This document shows, piece by piece, positions 59,620 through 64,000 of a DNA stretch of 64,000 nt (position 1 is its first letter; the number at the start of each line of letters is the position of its first letter). Source of the stretch: Pontibacter sp. G13 (GTDB lineage: Bacteria; Bacteroidota; Bacteroidia; J057); the NCBI RefSeq assembly GCF_031851795.1, contig NZ_CP134696.1, positions 5,208,001-5,272,000 of the forward strand, read 5' to 3'. The notes below the pieces were generated by a model. It made no database searches, was not told where the DNA came from, and saw nothing but the letters and a program-made list of their open reading frames with translations. The translations under genes and the position numbers were made by a program.

Positions 59620-60828
59620 CTACTCTTTGATGAATTTCCGGGTGAGTTGGATTGCCCCCATCACTTGGATGAGATAGACCCCTTTGGGCCAATGATCGAT
59701 TGAGAGGCTGGTCTCTTCTGATAGGATTTTTCCAGCCTCAACCTGTTGTCCAGTGAGGTCCAATACCCTGTAGGAAGCTCCGATAAATGACGCATCAATG
59801 TGTAGGGTGATGCCATTTGTGGCAGGATTCGGGTACACTTTCCAAACGACTCGCGAAAGCAGTTCGATATTTGTTGCGGAAGTACATGCGCAATCATCCT
59901 CCGACCAAGTGAGGCTATCTGGACACTGAGGCGGGTAGGAAACCGGGGCTATCGTGACCTCATAGGTGTAGTTCTGAAGGGTACTGTCCGGCAGGAGAAC
60001 TTGGTTGATCTGTATGGTGTAGGTTTCGTCAAAAGGACTGTTGGTGAGGATTCCGGTAGGGGTAAATCCTATGGTTGGATCTCCGAACCCATTGGGCAAA
60101 GGGAGGGGCGTGAGGGAAATAGGGCTACCGTCAGGACGGATCATGGAAACGGACGCATTGCCGAAGTTTGCCCCCGGAATGCTGAAGGACCAAGTTTCGA
60201 CATCAGCCAGTGGAGCAGGAAAAAAACCGGGACTTGGATACGCAGTAAAGGGAACTACGGGGTTGGGACCAGAGCTGCCAAATACGTACAAAGCACATCC
60301 TTCTGGTGTTGAGCCATGCCCAAATACCGTGTTGTTTGGTTTGATGATCCATCGTCGATGCCCAAGGCTGGGAACCCCTTCATCGTACATGAATAGCCTG
60401 ATGGCGCTCGAAGAATGGGCCCCTCTTGCCAAATTGGAACTTCCGGCCGCTTGGGCGCCTGCCTGAGTAAAGCAATCCCAAGAAGGGGGAGGGTCGTGGT
60501 CGAGTGCATCATTGGCATCCATCATGAGGGCAGCCGCTTGACAATTGATATTTTGGAGGGAATCAAACTCCGTGGCGAGTGGGAGGCCGACCAATTGCCG
60601 GAAATAGTTGATGCGTTGCAAGGTTCTTGTCTGTGCCAATTCGCTGATCGTCCCTGGATCACAAGTGGAGACATCTCCCGTCCAGTCTAGTTCCAAATTA
60701 GTCACAGAAGATCCTAAGTATTCGGTCTGATAATCCAAGACCATTTGGGCTCGATCGCACTGTGCTTGTAACTGGTAGGGAAAAACACTGGTGAACGCAA
60801 GGAGAAGGATCGAATATGCTGCTTTCAA
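59620..60828 (-). CDS. Secreted CAP (SCP-like) domain protein with T9SS sorting domain
   Basis: A protein of about 402 residues. No ATG suits the start; TTG 60828 gives a signal peptide ending PYQLQAQ, and an in-frame TTG at 60885 is an alternative. The CAP domain shows RINYFRQLVGLP, the CQAAALMMDAN helix with ALDHDPPPSWDCF, and a SLGHRRWIIKPN motif. A Ser/Pro-rich linker with a PQCPDSLTWSEDDCACT cysteine cluster precedes a type A T9SS domain (KVYPNPATNGITLH to LTRKFIKE). CAP proteins bind lipids or act extracellularly; a specific role is not known. Confidence 0.85.
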   Translation of the reverse strand: MKAAYSILLLAFTSVFPYQLQAQCDRAQMVLDYQTEYLGSSVTNLELDWTGDVSTCDPGTISELAQTRTLQRINYFRQLVGLPLATEFDSLQNINCQAAALMMDANDALDHDPPPSWDCFTQAGAQAAGSSNLARGAHSSSAIRLFMYDEGVPSLGHRRWIIKPNNTVFGHGSTPEGCALYVFGSSGPNPVVPFTAYPSPGFFPAPLADVETWSFSIPGANFGNASVSMIRPDGSPISLTPLPLPNGFGDPTIGFTPTGILTNSPFDETYTIQINQVLLPDSTLQNYTYEVTIAPVSYPPQCPDSLTWSEDDCACTSATNIELLSRVVWKVYPNPATNGITLHIDASFIGASYRVLDLTGQQVEAGKILSEETSLSIDHWPKGVYLIQVMGAIQLTRKFIKE

Positions 60829-61105
60829 ATTTTTGTCGATAAGGGTGGTCAGTCGAGAGATTATCGTGTGAGATCGCGGCGTCAATATGCCTTCAATTCG
60901 GACTGTCGATTAGTCCCAAAGTCGAACTTCCTGAATGATAATAGATTTTTCCAACATATTCAATGCGAACCGTTGATTCGCCTTCCACCCCCGAAAAATC
61001 CCTTTTCAACTTCATCCACCACAGGGTATATTTGCAGCGCAACGGCCCATTTCGTAAACTGAAATCTTGGAAGCGACACCCGCTTCCGGATCAATTCCCA
61101 ATCTT

Positions 61106-62506
61106 ATGTTTGCTCCCCAAACCTACCAAGCGCGAAGAGAAGCGCTTGCAAGCCATATCGGACGCGGTCTTATCCTGCTGCAAGGCAATGTCGAGGTAGG
61201 CATGAACTACGCTGACAACATCTATCCATTCCGCCAAGACAGTACGTTCCTGTATTATTTTGGACTCGATCTCCCGGGGTTGTCTGGAATCATTGACACT
61301 GAAACTGGAGCAGGCATCCTGTTTGGCGATGATCTGACCATGGACATGATCGTATGGACGGGCCCCATGCCAAGTCTGCAAGAATTGGGGGCTCAGGTGG
61401 GCGTCACGGATATCCGAAGCACGCAGGCGTTACCGACCATGTTGGCCGAGGCTTGGTCCAAAGGAGCTGAAATCCACTACCTTCCGCCGTATCGCCACCG
61501 CAATACCGCAGTCATCCACGAAGCACTGAATTTGCCATTGGCTGAGGTGAAACAGCAAGCAAGTCAGCGATTGGTACTGGCCGTAATGAACCAGCGCTCC
61601 TATAAGTCCGCCGAGGAGTTGGAGCAATTGGACGAGGCCTGCAACCGCACAGGCGCGATGCACCTCGCAGCCATGCGTTCTGCCAAGCCCGGCATGCTGG
61701 AATCCGAGGTCATGTCTCAGGTCTACCGGACCGCATTGGAACAGTCAGGCAAGCACCCATCTTTCCCGATCATCCTGACGGTTCATGGCGAGACGCTTCA
61801 CAACCACCACTATCACAACACGCTGCAATCTGGGCAACTGTTGCTCTGTGATGCTGGCGGCCAATCTGCCATGAATTACGCAGGGGATATGACGCGGACC
61901 TTTCCGGTAGACGCGACGTTTACCCAGCAGCAGCGCGATGTATATGAGATTGCTTTGGCGGCCAATGTCGAGGCGGCCAATCTGCTCAAACCCGGAGTCA
62001 CCTACAAATCCATTCATCTGGAAGCTGCTCGGATCATCACCCGCGGATTGAAAGGCCTCGGCTTGATGAAAGGAGATGTGGATGCTGCCGTGGAGGCTGG
62101 TGCGCACGCATTGTTCTTCCCGCATGGACTGGGACACATGATGGGACTGGATGTGCACGATATGGAAGATCTGGGAGAAACACTTCTGGGCTACGATGAA
62201 GAAACGATCCGTAGCACCCAGTTTGGCCTGAAGTCCTTGCGATTGGGCAAAAAGCTGGAAACGGGATTTGTGCTGACCGTGGAGCCCGGGATTTACTTCA
62301 TCCCTGCGCTGATCGACAATTGGCACAAACAAGGACTGAATGCAGACTTCATCAATTTCGAAGCCTTAGAAGCCTACAAATCATTTGGAGGAATCAGGAT
62401 CGAGGATGATTATGTGATCACCGAATCTGGAGCAAACCTCCTCGGGAAACCTGTTCCCAAAACGGTTGCAGACATTGAATCCATTCGTCAGGAGGCACTC
62501 GCCTGA
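61106..62506 (+). CDS. Aminopeptidase P (Xaa-Pro aminopeptidase) family protein
   Basis: A 466-residue M24B peptidase removing N-terminal residues before proline. The N-terminal domain (FRQDSTFLYYFGLDLPG) is typical. The dinuclear metal site is complete: Asp in LLCDAGGQ, Asp in YAGDMTRTFPV, His in FPHGLGHMMGLDVHD, Glu in TVEPGIYF and Glu in GGIRIEDDYVIT. ATG 61106 starts the conserved MFAPQTYQARRE; the TTG at 61067 is disfavoured. No signal peptide, so cytosolic. It overlaps the convergent kinase gene by 19 bases. Confidence 0.94.
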   Translation: MFAPQTYQARREALASHIGRGLILLQGNVEVGMNYADNIYPFRQDSTFLYYFGLDLPGLSGIIDTETGAGILFGDDLTMDMIVWTGPMPSLQELGAQVGVTDIRSTQALPTMLAEAWSKGAEIHYLPPYRHRNTAVIHEALNLPLAEVKQQASQRLVLAVMNQRSYKSAEELEQLDEACNRTGAMHLAAMRSAKPGMLESEVMSQVYRTALEQSGKHPSFPIILTVHGETLHNHHYHNTLQSGQLLLCDAGGQSAMNYAGDMTRTFPVDATFTQQQRDVYEIALAANVEAANLLKPGVTYKSIHLEAARIITRGLKGLGLMKGDVDAAVEAGAHALFFPHGLGHMMGLDVHDMEDLGETLLGYDEETIRSTQFGLKSLRLGKKLETGFVLTVEPGIYFIPALIDNWHKQGLNADFINFEALEAYKSFGGIRIEDDYVITESGANLLGKPVPKTVADIESIRQEALA

Positions 62507-64000
62507 TGATCCGTGTCGCTGGAAACGGTGGACTTTTCGGAGGTGTCAGACAAGAGCTGGAGGATTTTTGCCTTCAGCTCTTGTGGTTTGAAAGGCTTGG
62601 AAACGAAGGCATTCATATCGGCATCCATGACAGATTGTCGAGTATCGACCATCGCTGAGGCAGTCAATGCAATGATCGGAAGGTCCGGATGATCTTTCCG
62701 GATGCATTGAGTCGCTTCGAATCCGTCCATGACCGGCATCTGCAAATCCATCAGAATCAAATCTGGAGCATGCTGGGATGTCAAGGTTACGGCTTCCTGA
62801 CCATTCTCAGCTACAAGGAGCTTGGCGCCCCATTTCTCCAAAAATCGGGTTGCTACTTTGACATTGACCACATTGTCCTCAGCTAGCAAAATGGTCGTTC
62901 CCTCCAAAGGTTGAGCTGAGCTTGGTAGGGGATTGGATGGAGACTTTTGGCGCGATTCGGCGACGCTCGTAGATCTTCTCCGATCCTCCCAATCGATGGG
63001 AAATGTCTGGACAAACCAAAACTCCGTACCCATTCCGATCTCGCTAGAAACCTTTATATCGATTCCTTGAAGCGCTAAGAGCTGTTTGGTGATGGAAAGC
63101 CCAAGTCCTGTCCCCCCGAATTTTCGGGTGGTCGCGGTATCTGCCTGCGTGAAGGGCTTGAAGATGTGAGACAGTTTGTCTGGGGCAATCCCGATCCCGC
63201 TATCCTTGACTCGGACTTTGACTGTCACTTTCTGATCGGATTTAGACACGAGTTCCAATGCGACATTGACCCCGCCCTGATGGGTGAATTTGACGGCATT
63301 GGAGCAGAGATTGGTCATGATCTGGTTGAATCGGGTAGGATCTGCCAGAACTGATACTGGAATTCCATCATCCACGTAGATCTGGCAATAGATTCCTTTT
63401 TCCTGTGCTTTGGGGTGAAGGCCTTGGAGGATGGATCGGACGATTTTCCGCAAATCCATCGGGATCTGCTCGAATTCGATTTTCCCCGCTTCGATTTTGT
63501 TGAAATCCAGAATATCATTGATCAGGACCAGCAGGTTATTCGCAGAAAAATTGAGCGTATCGAGATGGTCACGCTGATCCTTTCGAGGTTTTTCTTCCAA
63601 AAGTAAATGGGTCATGCCGATCACTGCATTCATCGGCGTACGAATTTCATGCGACATGATGGAAAGGAATTCGGACTTGGCTTGGGCCTCGCGCTCCGCT
63701 CGTAGAGTGGCAAAACGCATGTTGTGGGCGAATCGTCGAGTGAGTACAAATCCCTGCATGACGATAAACAAGAACAATCCTCCAAAAATGAGCCATTCAT
63801 ATTTGGGGACGATCCGCATGTGTTCCAGAATGATGTAAAATGTCGTCAGGAACAAACTCGAAGCTGCCAGCATCCCATAAGTTGCCCCCGGCTCGCGACT
63901 CATAAATGCTCGGTAGTAAATCCTGAACCCATAAATGACCGTGGCAAACAGCAACGGAAGTACCCAATCCATCAGCAAGGATGAAAGGGTGGTCGGGAGG
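62488..64000 (-). CDS. Hybrid histidine kinase with 7TMR-DISM-like membrane region (5' end outside window)
   Basis: The frame is open to the window edge, so the N-terminus is missing. The visible membrane part ends FIVMQGFVLTRRF, typical of the last helix of a 7TMR-DISM region, which usually follows a periplasmic sensor. Next come HisKA (SIMSHEIRTPMNAVIGM), HATPase (LCSNAVKFTHQGG, KDSGIGI, FGGTGLGLSI) and a receiver (LAEDNVVNVKVA, MDLQMPVMDGFEA). There is no output domain, so the signal must pass to another regulator or an Hpt protein. A TTG at 63978 is not a credible start. Confidence 0.9.
   Translation of the reverse strand, partial: LPTTLSSLLMDWVLPLLFATVIYGFRIYYRAFMSREPGATYGMLAASSLFLTTFYIILEHMRIVPKYEWLIFGGLFLFIVMQGFVLTRRFAHNMRFATLRAEREAQAKSEFLSIMSHEIRTPMNAVIGMTHLLLEEKPRKDQRDHLDTLNFSANNLLVLINDILDFNKIEAGKIEFEQIPMDLRKIVRSILQGLHPKAQEKGIYCQIYVDDGIPVSVLADPTRFNQIMTNLCSNAVKFTHQGGVNVALELVSKSDQKVTVKVRVKDSGIGIAPDKLSHIFKPFTQADTATTRKFGGTGLGLSITKQLLALQGIDIKVSSEIGMGTEFWFVQTFPIDWEDRRRSTSVAESRQKSPSNPLPSSAQPLEGTTILLAEDNVVNVKVATRFLEKWGAKLLVAENGQEAVTLTSQHAPDLILMDLQMPVMDGFEATQCIRKDHPDLPIIALTASAMVDTRQSVMDADMNAFVSKPFKPQELKAKILQLLSDTSEKSTVSSDTDHQASAS

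Noticed and set aside
1-64000. tRNA, rRNA and riboswitch genes
   Set aside because: I scanned the intergenic stretches by eye and saw no cloverleaf with T-loop consensus, no rRNA segments and no riboswitch core I recognise; a covariance search would be more sensitive.

Overview
The window looks like chromosomal DNA of a member of the Bacteroidota, probably a Saprospiria/Lewinella-like lineage. The phylum call rests on three things: several secreted proteins end in type IX secretion (T9SS) sorting domains, there is a one-protein hybrid two-component system with propeller, Y_Y_Y, kinase, receiver and AraC parts, and some genes carry the Bacteroidota -7 promoter motif TAnnTTTG. Base composition near 50% GC makes the class plausible but is not proof. 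I found no rRNA, tRNA, CRISPR array or intact transposase gene.

Layout. 1-8 kb: the 3'-truncated end of a TPR/LuxR regulator, a sterol-desaturase-family hydroxylase, lspA followed closely by a flavodoxin-like reductase, a CPBP membrane protease, a GT2-GT4 fused glycosyltransferase and a FUSC-type membrane protein. 8-16 kb: four tandem paralogues of a secreted protein family of unknown function, each with its own hairpin terminator; three have a short leader ORF overlapping the main start. A probable distant fifth member lies at 45.8-47.4 kb. 16.5-25.8 kb: a five-bladed-propeller glycoside hydrolase, two sulfatases and a hybrid two-component sensor. This resembles a polysaccharide utilisation locus for a sulfated glycan, but no SusC/SusD pair is present. 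25.8-33.3 kb: two paralogous cassettes, each a giant repeat-bearing adhesin with a C-terminal S74 chaperone domain followed by an overlapping small T9SS cargo gene.

33.7-49.9 kb: an AhpD-like protein with an AraC regulator, a DUF2027/Smr protein, a GH2 glycosidase, a POT-like transporter, a histidine kinase/LytTR pair, a triple LamG T9SS protein, the fifth secreted-family member, a second AraC regulator and a secreted SRPBCC protein. 50.0-51.3 kb: an AbiE-like nucleotidyltransferase/winged-helix pair with a palindromic operator candidate. 51.4-55.9 kb: two tail-collar proteins, a membrane protein, two Crp-like regulators and a macro-domain protein. 56.0-59.6 kb: a block of long and short intergenic repeats surrounding two related lipoproteins. 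59.6-64 kb: a CAP-domain T9SS protein, an aminopeptidase P and a 5'-truncated hybrid histidine kinase.

Non-coding DNA is unusually structured. One divergent element of about 190-230 bp occurs six times, in both orientations, and carries complementary ends. A second family of about 49-58 bp hairpin units forms small arrays, one of which has run into the 3' end of a transporter gene. A third unit of about 580-620 bp occurs as three abutting copies plus a distant fragment. Many open frames in these repeats, and in the 240-bp repeats of the adhesin genes, are spurious.
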